Below are positions 35,694 through 45,714 of a DNA stretch of 64,000 nt, piece after piece (positions within the stretch are counted from its first letter, which is position 1; every line of letters starts with the position of its first letter). The position numbers and the translations under genes were made by a program. Origin of the DNA: Pontibacter rufus (lineage in GTDB: Bacteria > Bacteroidota > Bacteroidia > Cytophagales > Hymenobacteraceae); assembly GCF_015694705.1 (NCBI RefSeq), contig NZ_JADQDR010000004.1:62001-126000 (forward strand). The letters are read 5' to 3'. Under the pieces are notes generated by a model. That model was not told the DNA's origin, ran no database searches, and saw only the letters and a program-made list of their open reading frames with translations.

Positions 35694-36110
35694 TTACATA
35701 TTTATCTTCTCCATCATTATTTCAGGATTGGATAAAGATGTAAATCCAAACTTTTTATATAGACTATGTGCATTATTTGTGGCTAACCCCCACCTTTTTA
35801 AACCCTGTAAATCAGGATGTGAGAATACGTTTTGCATTAGCAACTTCCCTAAACTTTTTCCTCGATATTCTTCAAGTACAAATACATCGAGTAACCAGGC
35901 ATAAACAGCAAAATCCGTGATAACCCTAGCAAACGCAACTTGTTTTCTATTTTCGTCAAATACTCCGAAACAAAATGAATTGTTAATGGATCTTTCTATA
36001 GTTTCTCGGTTTCGGGCACTAGCCCAATAAGATTTATTTTGAAGAAAATCAACTATTAGGTCTATATCTAACTGATCTTTATCAGTAGTTATGTAAAAAT
36101 TATTGCCCAT
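35694..36110 (-). CDS. GNAT-family N-acetyltransferase
   Basis: The 138-aa protein has the acetyl-CoA-binding segment VLEEYRGKSLGKLLMQNVF (about 86-104), the R-G-x-x-L-G variant of the Q/RxxGxG/A motif. AYAWLLDVFVL forms beta-4 before it, and WGLATNNAHSLYKKFGF follows, typical of the C-terminal half. The substrate is unknown; such proteins acetylate amino acids, antibiotics or ribosomal proteins. Composition is AT-richer than the neighbours, which hints at recent acquisition. Confidence 0.88.
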   Translation of the reverse strand: MGNNFYITTDKDQLDIDLIVDFLQNKSYWASARNRETIERSINNSFCFGVFDENRKQVAFARVITDFAVYAWLLDVFVLEEYRGKSLGKLLMQNVFSHPDLQGLKRWGLATNNAHSLYKKFGFTSLSNPEIMMEKINM

Positions 36111-36179
36111 TCTTTATTTATAATGTATTGCTGCTAACAATCTTTTATCTTAATACAAGTATTCTTTTGGTCACTGTAC

Positions 36180-36707
36180 TTACAAAAGGCGATGCTGGCG
36201 GAGCAGATTGTCTACGTGCCGGCGGGCCAGGGCAAAGCGTTCTTCATCCAGTCCCGAAATTTCGACAAAGGGCACTTTTAACTGCTCCAGTTCACGTTTA
36301 TACCAGTCGTAGAAGAACTGCCGCAGGTGCGGGTGTTCGCGCTGCGGGTCCGGCTCCCAAGGCAAATCAACGCCCATCAGCAGGCAAAGGTTGTAGCTTT
36401 GCTGCGTTAGTTTTTCCAGAATCCAGACGGGGCAGCAGCCAAAGGCATGTTCGCTCCAGATTTTAAGCACCAGCAGGTCGGTATCAGCAAAAAGTATGGT
36501 ATCGGCCTGCTGCGCCATTCTCTCTTCCAGTGCCAGCTGTCCGCGGGCGATAGCTTCAATGTCCTGTAAAGTATAAGGTTTATCAAGCGTGCCGACATAG
36601 CTGCGGGCATATTCAGGCACCCATACGGTACCGTAATGGGTAGCCAGCTTTTCGGAGATGGTGGATTTGCCCGTAGATTCCGGGCCGGTAATAGCGACTT
36701 TGAGCAT
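36180..36707 (-). CDS. NadR-like P-loop nucleoside kinase domain protein
   Basis: The 175-aa protein (start MLKVAITGPESTGKST; a longer frame to 36809 has no support) has Walker A GPESTGKST (8-16), VPEYARSYVG, a lid-like DTDLLVLKIWSEHAFG and a C-terminal DWYKRELEQLKVPFVEI. This is the ribosylnicotinamide-kinase half of NadR without the NMN adenylyltransferase half. In Bacteroidota it often travels with PnuC-type transporters, as here (1.3 kb upstream). With the TPP-regulated receptor downstream, phosphorylation of imported thiamine or of a nucleoside are both possible. Confidence 0.82.
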   Translation of the reverse strand: MLKVAITGPESTGKSTISEKLATHYGTVWVPEYARSYVGTLDKPYTLQDIEAIARGQLALEERMAQQADTILFADTDLLVLKIWSEHAFGCCPVWILEKLTQQSYNLCLLMGVDLPWEPDPQREHPHLRQFFYDWYKRELEQLKVPFVEISGLDEERFALARRHVDNLLRQHRLL

Positions 36708-36808
36708 GATGGTAACTCCTGAGGCAGGCCTCCGGAACTTAGTTGCGGCGCAAGATACATTTATAATTACAGCAGGAAAACTGTCGCGCCGGGGTATGGA
36801 TAAAAGCA

Positions 36809-36843
36809 AAAACGCTTCAGGGCTGTTGCCGCAAAAGCGTTTT
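36809..36843 (-). terminator. Terminator of the small gene at 36869
   Basis: AAAACGCTT and AAGCGTTTT form a 9-bp stem with a 17-nt loop just after the stop of the 58-aa gene. Confidence 0.6.
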
Positions 36844-36868
36844 AAAATTCAAGGCACTTGAAATTGTG

Positions 36869-37045
36869 TTAATTCTCGGTGAAGCTATAGCCAAAGAAGT
36901 TATAAACCTCTACCTCCCGAGGCCGTTTATCGCCATGCTGCCGGAAGTAAACGCGCTTGGGACTCTCATCCGGTGATTCATATCCCCACTTCAGGCGGTT
37001 AACATACTTCAACTCCTCGGGCAATTCAATGTTTCGCTGTTTCAT
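36869..37045 (-). CDS. Small hydrophilic protein of unknown function
   Basis: The 58-aa product (MKQRNIELPEELKYVNRLKW and on) is charged, lacks signal or membrane segments and ends EVEVYNFFGYSFTEN. No family is recognised. The frame is open further upstream to 37285 and there contains CLLC, but that part looks random. A terminator hairpin lies just downstream. It is placed between the PnuC-type and NadR-like genes on the same strand. Confidence 0.5.
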   Translation of the reverse strand: MKQRNIELPEELKYVNRLKWGYESPDESPKRVYFRQHGDKRPREVEVYNFFGYSFTEN

Positions 37046-37387
37046 GGTGTTGCACAGTTTCAGGTTAAACAATTGGCGCCTGCACAAGAGGCACATCTGG
37101 TCGGAAGTATAGGAATGTACGTAGCCCGTCTGTTTTAGGATGGTAACTTTGGGCAAGTATGGCAAACTATTTTGCGCCTGCCGGTTTGCTGCTTTGCATC
37201 GGCTCTTTTTCAGATTATACGGGCCTTTTGTGCAAAGTGGCAGTGAAAACCCTATAAAAAGCCGGCATGGCAAATTGCACGGCAAGTATAAATATCTATG
37301 TTAGTCTCCTGTGTTACAGACAGAAACATCCGGCATACCTGCTATCTTCCTGTGAATAACGATCTGCAGTCCAAAACCTTGCCACAA
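37046..37387. other. Intergenic stretch without a supported gene
   Basis: These 342 bases lie between the PnuC-type gene and the 58-aa gene. No riboswitch, terminator or convincing frame was seen; a 161-codon frame entering from 37799 is a shadow of the transporter gene. Confidence 0.5.
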
Positions 37388-38059
37388 TTAGTTTACCTTT
37401 TTCTGGTGGGCTACCCGTATGCCGGATTCCCTTGCTTTTCTTTTCCATTCTGACAGGCCCGAAAAGGCCATCAGGAGCAGTATAAAGTAAAATACGGAAG
37501 TAAATGCAAGGCCCTTCACAAAGTATAGCGGCACGGATGCAATGTTGGTCGCTATCCACCAATACCAGCTCTCTATTTTCTTCCGGGCCATCAGCCACAT
37601 GCCGGTATAGGCGGTAGCGCTGGCAAAGGCATCGCCCCAGGGTATAACGCCCGGATAAAAAGCATTTTTCAGGTATACCAGGCAGAAGTAAATGGCAACA
37701 TAAAGCACTGCAAAGAATGTTAGTTGTACTATCCACTCTCTGCGCCCGGAAAAACTTACCTGCAGCACAGGGTGCTGCTCCCTGTCGGTTCTGGCCCATA
37801 GTATCCAGCCATAAATGCTTAAGGCCGAATAGTATACATTTACGCTGGCCTCGCCTATTAAATGGTATTTAAAACTCAGATACACGTATATCACCGTGCT
37901 GATAAGGCCGGTAGGATACACCCAGATATTTTCTTTTTTTGAAAACCACACGCTTATTATTCCGGCGGCTACGGCAACATACTCCAGCCAGGTGGTTTGC
38001 AGCATACCTGCTTTAAACTGCTGCCAGGCTTCGGCTATACTTTGTATGATAATATCCAT
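37388..38059 (-). CDS. PnuC-family vitamin transporter (nicotinamide riboside or thiamine type)
   Basis: The 223-aa protein has seven membrane segments and the PnuC blocks WLEYVAVAAGIISVWFSKKENIWVYPTGLIST, YYSALSIYGWILW and ATAYTGMWLMARKKIESWYWWIATN. PnuC takes up nicotinamide riboside by facilitated diffusion coupled to cytoplasmic phosphorylation; PnuT paralogues carry thiamine. The NadR-like kinase on the same strand fits either. A TPP-regulated receptor 4 kb downstream favours thiamine (PnuT), but this gene has no TPP riboswitch of its own. Confidence 0.87.
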   Translation of the reverse strand: MDIIIQSIAEAWQQFKAGMLQTTWLEYVAVAAGIISVWFSKKENIWVYPTGLISTVIYVYLSFKYHLIGEASVNVYYSALSIYGWILWARTDREQHPVLQVSFSGRREWIVQLTFFAVLYVAIYFCLVYLKNAFYPGVIPWGDAFASATAYTGMWLMARKKIESWYWWIATNIASVPLYFVKGLAFTSVFYFILLLMAFSGLSEWKRKARESGIRVAHQKKVN

Positions 38060-38108
38060 TGTTGTAAAACATGCGGTACGGGGCCGCCGTTAATCCTGAA
38101 TCGTGTGC

Positions 38109-38116
38109 TAAGTTTG
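38109..38116 (+). promoter_or_regulatory. -7 promoter element for the rhodanese gene
   Basis: TAAGTTTG fits TAnnTTTG, 68 nt before the ATG at 38184. Confidence 0.45.
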
Positions 38117-38183
38117 CAGTTTGAAACCAAACGGCCAAAAGGCACACGACAATATGCCTTGCCGGGTACAATAAATTAAGAAA

Positions 38184-38504
38184 ATGATAAGCGAGATTAC
38201 AGTACAGGAGTTAAAGGAGCGCCTGGCAAGCAGCAGCAAAATGCAGCTGTTGGATGTGCGGGAGCCGGAGGAGTTTGAAATCTGCAACCTGGGCGGCGAG
38301 CTGATTCCGCTGGGCGACCTGCCCAAGCAGGCGGGCCGCATCCGGCAGGATGTGCCGGTGGTCGTTATCTGCCATCATGGTTTCCGCAGTGCCCAGGCCA
38401 TCAACTATCTTACCCAGCGCCTCGGCTACGAAAACCTCCTCAACCTGAAAGGCGGCATTCATGCCTGGGCCACAGAAATTGACCCGAACATGGCAGTGTA
38501 TTAA
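38184..38504 (+). CDS. Single-domain rhodanese-like sulfurtransferase
   Basis: The 106-aa protein is one rhodanese domain: LLDVREPEEFEICNLGG (22-38), and a catalytic loop ICHHGFRSAQA whose Cys would carry the persulfide. The C-terminal LKGGIHAWATEIDP is also standard. The family moves sulfur or acts as a binding module; the physiological acceptor is unknown. It is followed by guaB after 137 nt, apparently with separate control. Confidence 0.9.
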   Translation: MISEITVQELKERLASSSKMQLLDVREPEEFEICNLGGELIPLGDLPKQAGRIRQDVPVVVICHHGFRSAQAINYLTQRLGYENLLNLKGGIHAWATEIDPNMAVY

Positions 38505-38557
38505 GCATGCAAACTGCTTCCGGTCAGGTTACATTCCTGTTCAACATCTTATTCTGA

Positions 38558-40111
<1,554 letters not shown>

Positions 40112-40215
40112 CTTATCGGCTGTGTATCACCTCTGAAGTAGGTTAGCTCATGGGGTTAACCTGCTTCTTTGTTTTTACGTTATGCAATTTGTTTTCATGA
40201 ACACACCCTGATACC

Positions 40216-42378
40216 TTGGCCAAAGAGCGAAATTTTTTCTTACCTTTCACGTCAGATAAATCAAAGAAAGGCCTTCTTTTGTCGCTGCAAAAACTATCTA
40301 CGGTATTTCGTTTTATGTTGTACAAAACGAACGCCAAATCTTTGCTGATTACGACCGCCATTGTAAGCTGGGCGCTATTGCTGGCTACTGTGCTGTTCTC
40401 AGCAGAAAGCGCCAGGCAGGCAGGTGTTGCCCGGGTAGCGCTGCCTTATGTCAATAATCTGCTCATTATTGCGTTTATTACCGCTACTTTCCTGCACCAG
40501 CGCCTGAGCGCCGATAACCTGAAAGGTATTGATTTTATCGGTTATCTCTGGAACCTGTTCTCCAAAGCCGGTGTAGCCGCTTACCTGAGCGTGGCCTTAT
40601 ACCTGAGCTATCGCATGGTAACGGGCTATGCTAACCTGCAGTCGCCTTTGCTGCTGCACCTGGTGTATCTCATTAATTTCGGCCTGCTGGTTATTTTTCT
40701 GGCAAAGGCATTTTATATCTGGCGGCAGTTGCTGCTCTACCACAAAAACAAGTTCCTGCAGATTGCCTGGAACTGGTTTGAGCTGCTGCTCTTCGGCACC
40801 CTGCTGCTCACGCTGTTCAACTTCGACTATACAAGCTACGTCTTTCTGCCGCTGCTGGCACTGCTGGGCTTTTACATCCTGTTTCTGTGTACCAACCTGA
40901 AATGGGTGGCCTACCTTACTTTTAACAACAAGAGCCGCTCGCTGGTGCTGCTGGGCGCTATTTTGCTCAGCTGCTATATTTTTGCCCGCTTTTTTCATCA
41001 GCTGGCCAACAGCAGGGAGCTGATCATCGATTTTACGGATGTGGCCTTTCTGCCGCTGGCCATGGTGTTTGTCGGGGCTTATACGTTGGCTGCCTTCCTG
41101 GTGTCGCTTTTCAGCCTGCCTACATCCAGTGTGTTCGAGCAGAAAAGCGAGGATTTGCTCAACTTTCAGCGCCTGAGCCAGTCGATACAGCAGGGCCAGA
41201 GCGAAGTGCAGGTGTACGACATGCTCTTCGACAGCACCATTAAGGCGGCAGATGCAAGTGCGGCCTGGTTTGAGCAGATGCGCAACAGCGAACCCCAGGT
41301 AACCCACCTGCTCCACATCGGCAGCGAGCAGATACAACGCATCCGGCACCTACTACTGGCCTACAACATCCATAACATCGATTATATCAACAACAACCTG
41401 GATCGCAATCCCGGTTTCCGTGAATTGCAGCTGCCCTGGAAATCGCTGATTATACTTCCCATCAAATCAAAAAAGAACCTGTTTGGCGTGTTATACCTGC
41501 TGAAAGATATTGAGCAGGGTTTTGACCGGGAAACAGTGAACGTGCTGCGCACGTTTACCAGCCAGACTATCCTGACGATCGAAAACCTGCGGCTGGTAAA
41601 AGAATCCTTACAGAACGAGCGTTATAAGGAGGAGCTGAAGATTGCCACCCAGGTACAGGAAAGCCTGATTCCGAAAACATTTCCGGTGGATAGCTGGTTT
41701 GAGATCAGTACCCATGCCGTGGCTGCCAAAGAAGTGGGCGGCGACTTTTACGATTTCCTTCAGCTGAGCGAGTCGCGTATTGCCATCATCATCGGCGACG
41801 TATCGGGCAAAGGTATTTCGGCGGCTTTCCACATGGCACAAATGAAGGGCATTTTTCACGGACTGATGCAGCAGGACATGCCGCCCAGCGAGTTTATGAA
41901 GCAGGCCAACAGTGCCCTGAGCCGCTGCCTGGAAAAGACGTCCTTCATCACGTCGTCACTGTACATCATTGATTACCGCATGAAGGGCTTTGTGTTTGCC
42001 CGCGCCGGCCACTGCCACACGCTTTATTATAATGCCATGATGGACGAAGTATTTTACTTCCAGACAGAAGGTTTGGGCCTGGGCATTATCCGCGATAAAA
42101 GTTATAATAACCATGTGCGCGAGATGTACTATGATTATAACCCCGGCGATGTGATGGTCATTTATACCGATGGCATTGTGGAAGGCCGCAGCCCCGCCAA
42201 CGAGGAATATGGAGAAGATCGGCTGCTGTATATGCTTACACAGACCTATCACCTGGACGCCGAGGACATCAAGTATGCCATCATTAATGACCTGCAAGAT
42301 TTCACGGGACCCGACAACTTATATGATGATCAAACGTTGCTTGTTATAAAATTCAAAACAATCCAACCAAATAGCTAA
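40216..42378 (+). CDS. Membrane-bound SpoIIE/RsbU-type PP2C serine phosphatase with GAF-like domain
   Basis: The protein (720 aa) has a basic N-terminus and about seven to eight membrane helices (45-300). A GAF-like domain (about 310-460) and a C-terminal PP2C domain follow (about 470-715), with VGGDFYDF, GDVSGKGISAAFHMA, RAGHCHTLYYNA, YTDGIVEG and DDQTLLVIK as metal-site motifs. It should dephosphorylate an anti-sigma-antagonist, here the STAS protein encoded 12 nt downstream. The chosen start is TTG at 40216; an ATG at 40315 would shorten the basic leader by 33 residues and is possible. Confidence 0.9.
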   Translation: MAKERNFFLPFTSDKSKKGLLLSLQKLSTVFRFMLYKTNAKSLLITTAIVSWALLLATVLFSAESARQAGVARVALPYVNNLLIIAFITATFLHQRLSADNLKGIDFIGYLWNLFSKAGVAAYLSVALYLSYRMVTGYANLQSPLLLHLVYLINFGLLVIFLAKAFYIWRQLLLYHKNKFLQIAWNWFELLLFGTLLLTLFNFDYTSYVFLPLLALLGFYILFLCTNLKWVAYLTFNNKSRSLVLLGAILLSCYIFARFFHQLANSRELIIDFTDVAFLPLAMVFVGAYTLAAFLVSLFSLPTSSVFEQKSEDLLNFQRLSQSIQQGQSEVQVYDMLFDSTIKAADASAAWFEQMRNSEPQVTHLLHIGSEQIQRIRHLLLAYNIHNIDYINNNLDRNPGFRELQLPWKSLIILPIKSKKNLFGVLYLLKDIEQGFDRETVNVLRTFTSQTILTIENLRLVKESLQNERYKEELKIATQVQESLIPKTFPVDSWFEISTHAVAAKEVGGDFYDFLQLSESRIAIIIGDVSGKGISAAFHMAQMKGIFHGLMQQDMPPSEFMKQANSALSRCLEKTSFITSSLYIIDYRMKGFVFARAGHCHTLYYNAMMDEVFYFQTEGLGLGIIRDKSYNNHVREMYYDYNPGDVMVIYTDGIVEGRSPANEEYGEDRLLYMLTQTYHLDAEDIKYAIINDLQDFTGPDNLYDDQTLLVIKFKTIQPNS

Positions 42379-42390
42379 ACAGACGTAACA

Positions 42391-42735
42391 ATGCCGATGA
42401 AAATCACAAACGAACCAAAAGACACTACCATCATCATCACGCTGGATGGCGAACTGGACGCGAGCTCGTCCGTTTTACTGGACGAAGAACTTTCCGATCC
42501 GGAAATTATGAAGTACAGCAAAATCCTTGTGGATTGCAAAAACCTCCATTACATTTCATCTGCCGGCCTTGGGGTGTTTATTTCACACCTGCAGCGCTTC
42601 GAGGACGCGCAAATCAAACTTATCTTTTTTAACATGCAGGAAAAGGTGCGCAACGTTTTTGAAATCTTAGGCCTGGATCTGCTGATGACCATCGTATCCA
42701 ATTACGAGGAAGCTATTACCGTTTCAAATGAATAA
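42391..42735 (+). CDS. STAS-domain anti-sigma-factor antagonist (RsbV/SpoIIAA-like)
   Basis: The 114-aa protein has the STAS fold and the phospho-site loop LHYISSAGLGVFISHL; the second Ser (57) aligns with the serine phosphorylated in SpoIIAA/RsbV. When dephosphorylated by the upstream phosphatase it should bind the downstream kinase and free that kinase's other partner. Its end overlaps the kinase gene by 8 nt. The three genes form one operon. Confidence 0.92.
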   Translation: MPMKITNEPKDTTIIITLDGELDASSSVLLDEELSDPEIMKYSKILVDCKNLHYISSAGLGVFISHLQRFEDAQIKLIFFNMQEKVRNVFEILGLDLLMTIVSNYEEAITVSNE

Positions 42736-43138
42736 TTTTATTCGGGTAAACTGCACTAAAAAAAACCTGAAGCCGATACGCGATTTTGTCTCGGGTTATC
42801 TGCACGGGCTCTCCCTGTCAGACATCCTGACGAACCAGATAGTGCTCGCCGTAGATGAGATATGCGCCAACCTTATTATCCACGCAAACCACGAAGATCC
42901 AACTAAATTCATATCGCTCACCATAGACCTGCCCAAAGATATGATCCGGTTTGAAATATCAGACAATGGCCTTGCCTTCAAGCGGTCAGAGTATAAAGAA
43001 CCTGATATCGGAGAGCACATAAAGGTCGGGAAAAAAGGCGGCGTGGGCATTGCCCTCGTCAACCGTATTATGGATAAAGTAGAGTTCCGGAGCAGCGATG
43101 GCCGGAACACCTGCCTGCTCTACAAAAAAATAAAATAG
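42728..43138 (+). CDS. RsbW/SpoIIAB-like serine kinase (anti-sigma or anti-target factor)
   Basis: The 136-aa GHKL ATPase has an N-box VDEICANLIIHANH (about 39-52), a G1-type ISDNGLAF, and a G2 loop GGVGIALVNRIMDKV (about 100-114). It would phosphorylate the STAS protein and hold a partner in check. In Gram-positives the partner is a sigma factor; no sigma gene lies nearby, and Bacteroidota usually lack sigma-B, so the target is unknown. The start overlaps the STAS gene by 8 nt. Confidence 0.9.
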   Translation: MNNFIRVNCTKKNLKPIRDFVSGYLHGLSLSDILTNQIVLAVDEICANLIIHANHEDPTKFISLTIDLPKDMIRFEISDNGLAFKRSEYKEPDIGEHIKVGKKGGVGIALVNRIMDKVEFRSSDGRNTCLLYKKIK

Positions 43139-43298
43139 CCCGCTTTCATATACTTAACCCGCACGTTGCCCGTTATCCGGAACAAAACAGCAAGCAATAG
43201 CATTATAGCTATACTTTCTGGCTATTCTGTCAGAAAAAATCACTAAAATTGCACTGTCTGATCCTGATCAACGAAACCAAATATTGTTTAATTCACTT

Positions 43299-45614
43299 AT
43301 GCGCAGCAATCACCTGTTTGTGGCAGCCTCATTTGTGCTTTTAGCCGGATGTACTGCCTCAAAGAATAGTAAAATAAAAGAACCCGTAATCGCTACGCTG
43401 GGCTCCGAGCCAATCTCTACAGCTGAATTCCGGTATGTTTATGAGAAAAACAACGGCGGCAACGACGATGCCTATACCCGCCAGAGCATCTCCGACTACC
43501 TGGACCTGTATACCAACTTTAAGCTGAAAGTAAAAGAGGCCGAAAACCGCGGGCTGGACACGACCACTGCCTTTAAGCGCGAACTGGAAGGGTATAAAGA
43601 GCAGCTCGCACAGCCATACCTGACCGATAAAAGTGTAACAGACCAGCTGGTAAAGGAGGCATACGAGCGACTGAAAAAAGAGATAAATGCTTCGCATATT
43701 CTGCTCACCCTGAGCCCCGACGCTGCCCCGGCAGATACGCTGGCCGCCTGGAACCGCATGATGGATTTGCGCAAGCGCGCCCTGGCTGGTGAAGATTTCG
43801 GGAAGCTGGCGCAGGAAAACTCGCAGGACCCTTCAGCTGCCGACAACAAAGGTAACCTGGGCTACTTCACGGCAATGCAAATGGTGTATCCGTTTGAGGA
43901 CATGGCTTACAAAACGCCGGTCGGCGAGATTTCGATGCCTGTGCGCACCCGCTTTGGTTACCACCTGATAAAAGTAAACGATGTGCGCGACGCGCGCGGC
44001 GAAGTAAAGGTAGCACACATTATGGTGCGCGCTACGCCCGGCATGCCCAAAGCAGACTCGCTGGCCGCCAGGCAGCGCATAAATGCCATTTACAAGCGTG
44101 TGCAGCAAGGTGAAGACTGGGATAAGCTGGCCGCCGAGTTCTCGGAAGATGCCAACTCGGCCAGTAATGGCGGTGAGCTGCCCCCGTTTGGCACCGGCCG
44201 TATGATTCCTTCTTTTGAAGAAGCAGCTTTCGCCCTGCAAAAACCCGGCGACATATCCAAGCCGGTGCTTACGCCGTACGGCTGGCACATTATCAAGCTC
44301 ATCGACAAGCAGGAATTGCCGCCTTTTGAGGAGATGGAGCAGAACCTGCGCAATAAGATAGCCAAAGACTCCCGTTCTGAGCTGAACAAAGCCGCTTTCC
44401 TGAAGCGCATTAAGGCAGAAGACAATTTTACAGAAAATGCTGAAGCCAAAACAGCAGCGATGGCAAACGCCACTGACGAACTGCTGCAGGGCAAGTGGAA
44501 CTACGACGAGAATGACAAAGCGCTGAAGCAAACCCTGTTTTCTATACAGGGCAAGCCTTATACTATCGGCGATTTTTATACTTACGTAAAGGCCGAACAG
44601 CGCCCACGCGCTGCCGGTACTGCACAGCACGCTATGTCTTTGCTGTATGATGATTTTGTGAATAAGAGCCTGATGGCCTATGAAAAGGCCAACCTGCAAA
44701 ACAAGTATGACGATTACCGCATGCTGGTAAAAGAGTATCACGACGGCATTTTGCTGTTCCAGCTGATGGATGAGAAAGTATGGTCCAAGGCAGTAGAAGA
44801 CACGGTAGGTTTGCTGGCATACTTTAACCAGCACCGCGACAAGTATAAATGGCCACAACGCGCGCAGGCCATTGTGATAAGCGCCGCCAGCAAAGACCTG
44901 CTGCAGAAAGCACAACAACAGCTCGGCACCCGCCGCTATGCTGTAAAATCAGCGAACCTGCCCGATATTGTGTTTGAAGCCAACCAGGCAGAATTGAGCG
45001 ATGAGGCTAAAGCTAAACTGAACAACCTGGCGGAACTGCTCAAAACCAACCCGGGGCTTATGCTGGATGTGAATGGCCACGCTGATGCCCGTGAAGCCGC
45101 CACAAAGCAGGATGTCGCCGCAGATCGCGCCGCCAAAGCTGTAGCATACCTGGTGCAGCAGGGTGTGCCGGCAGCCCAGTTGCAGCGCAACAGTTACGGG
45201 AAAACGCAGCAGGCAGGACCTGATAATACCGAAACAGGCCGCCGCCGCAACCGCCGCGTGTCCTTTATCCTGTATTCTTCTGACCTGGGTGCGCTGGCCG
45301 ATAACCTGAATACCAGTACAAACAACCCGCTGGCTGCGCAGATAACAGAGAAGAAGTTTCAGAAAGGCGATAACAAAGCGCTGGATTCTGTTCCTTGGGA
45401 AAAAGGCACTTATACCACACAGCTGAATGGCCGCGAGTACCTGATTATAGTGCAGGATGTGCTGGAACCCGCTTACAAAGAACTGGACGAAGTCCGCGGC
45501 ACGGCCATCTCTGATTACCAGAATTACCTGGAACAACAGTGGGTAAGCCAGCTGCGTGAGCAGTACCCGGTACAGGTAAAGCAGGAAGAAGTAACAAAAC
45601 TGATAAAAGAGTAA
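43299..45614 (+). CDS. Lipoprotein-like parvulin peptidyl-prolyl isomerase with an OmpA-like domain
   Basis: The protein (771 aa; ATG at 43299 preferred to TTG at 43284) has a signal with lipobox LLAGC at 14-18. A SurA-like N-domain, two PpiC rotamase domains (about 130-226 with NASHILLTL, and about 237-335 with VAHIMVRAT), and an OmpA-like peptidoglycan-binding domain follow. That domain (about 550-655) reads VFEANQAELSDEAKAKLNNL, NGHADA and NSYGK, ending GRRRNRRVSF. It should be a periplasmic chaperone for outer-membrane proteins that can also hold the cell wall. An SurA-like gene follows 100 nt on. Confidence 0.88.
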   Translation: MRSNHLFVAASFVLLAGCTASKNSKIKEPVIATLGSEPISTAEFRYVYEKNNGGNDDAYTRQSISDYLDLYTNFKLKVKEAENRGLDTTTAFKRELEGYKEQLAQPYLTDKSVTDQLVKEAYERLKKEINASHILLTLSPDAAPADTLAAWNRMMDLRKRALAGEDFGKLAQENSQDPSAADNKGNLGYFTAMQMVYPFEDMAYKTPVGEISMPVRTRFGYHLIKVNDVRDARGEVKVAHIMVRATPGMPKADSLAARQRINAIYKRVQQGEDWDKLAAEFSEDANSASNGGELPPFGTGRMIPSFEEAAFALQKPGDISKPVLTPYGWHIIKLIDKQELPPFEEMEQNLRNKIAKDSRSELNKAAFLKRIKAEDNFTENAEAKTAAMANATDELLQGKWNYDENDKALKQTLFSIQGKPYTIGDFYTYVKAEQRPRAAGTAQHAMSLLYDDFVNKSLMAYEKANLQNKYDDYRMLVKEYHDGILLFQLMDEKVWSKAVEDTVGLLAYFNQHRDKYKWPQRAQAIVISAASKDLLQKAQQQLGTRRYAVKSANLPDIVFEANQAELSDEAKAKLNNLAELLKTNPGLMLDVNGHADAREAATKQDVAADRAAKAVAYLVQQGVPAAQLQRNSYGKTQQAGPDNTETGRRRNRRVSFILYSSDLGALADNLNTSTNNPLAAQITEKKFQKGDNKALDSVPWEKGTYTTQLNGREYLIIVQDVLEPAYKELDEVRGTAISDYQNYLEQQWVSQLREQYPVQVKQEEVTKLIKE

Positions 45615-45714
45615 CCGGCAGTTTAGCTGGCTTTGTTATTGCTGTAGCCTTTATAAAGGATAATGTTAGAATAAAGCCGTAACTTGTGCGTTGGTTTAGC
45701 AGCACAGTAATTAT

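Noticed and set aside
37314..37799. 161-codon minus-strand frame
   Set aside because: It is the shadow of the PnuC-type gene in another frame.
43833..44918. 361-codon minus-strand frame
   Set aside because: It is antisense to the PpiC-OmpA gene, which has clear rotamase motifs; long antisense frames are expected at this GC content.
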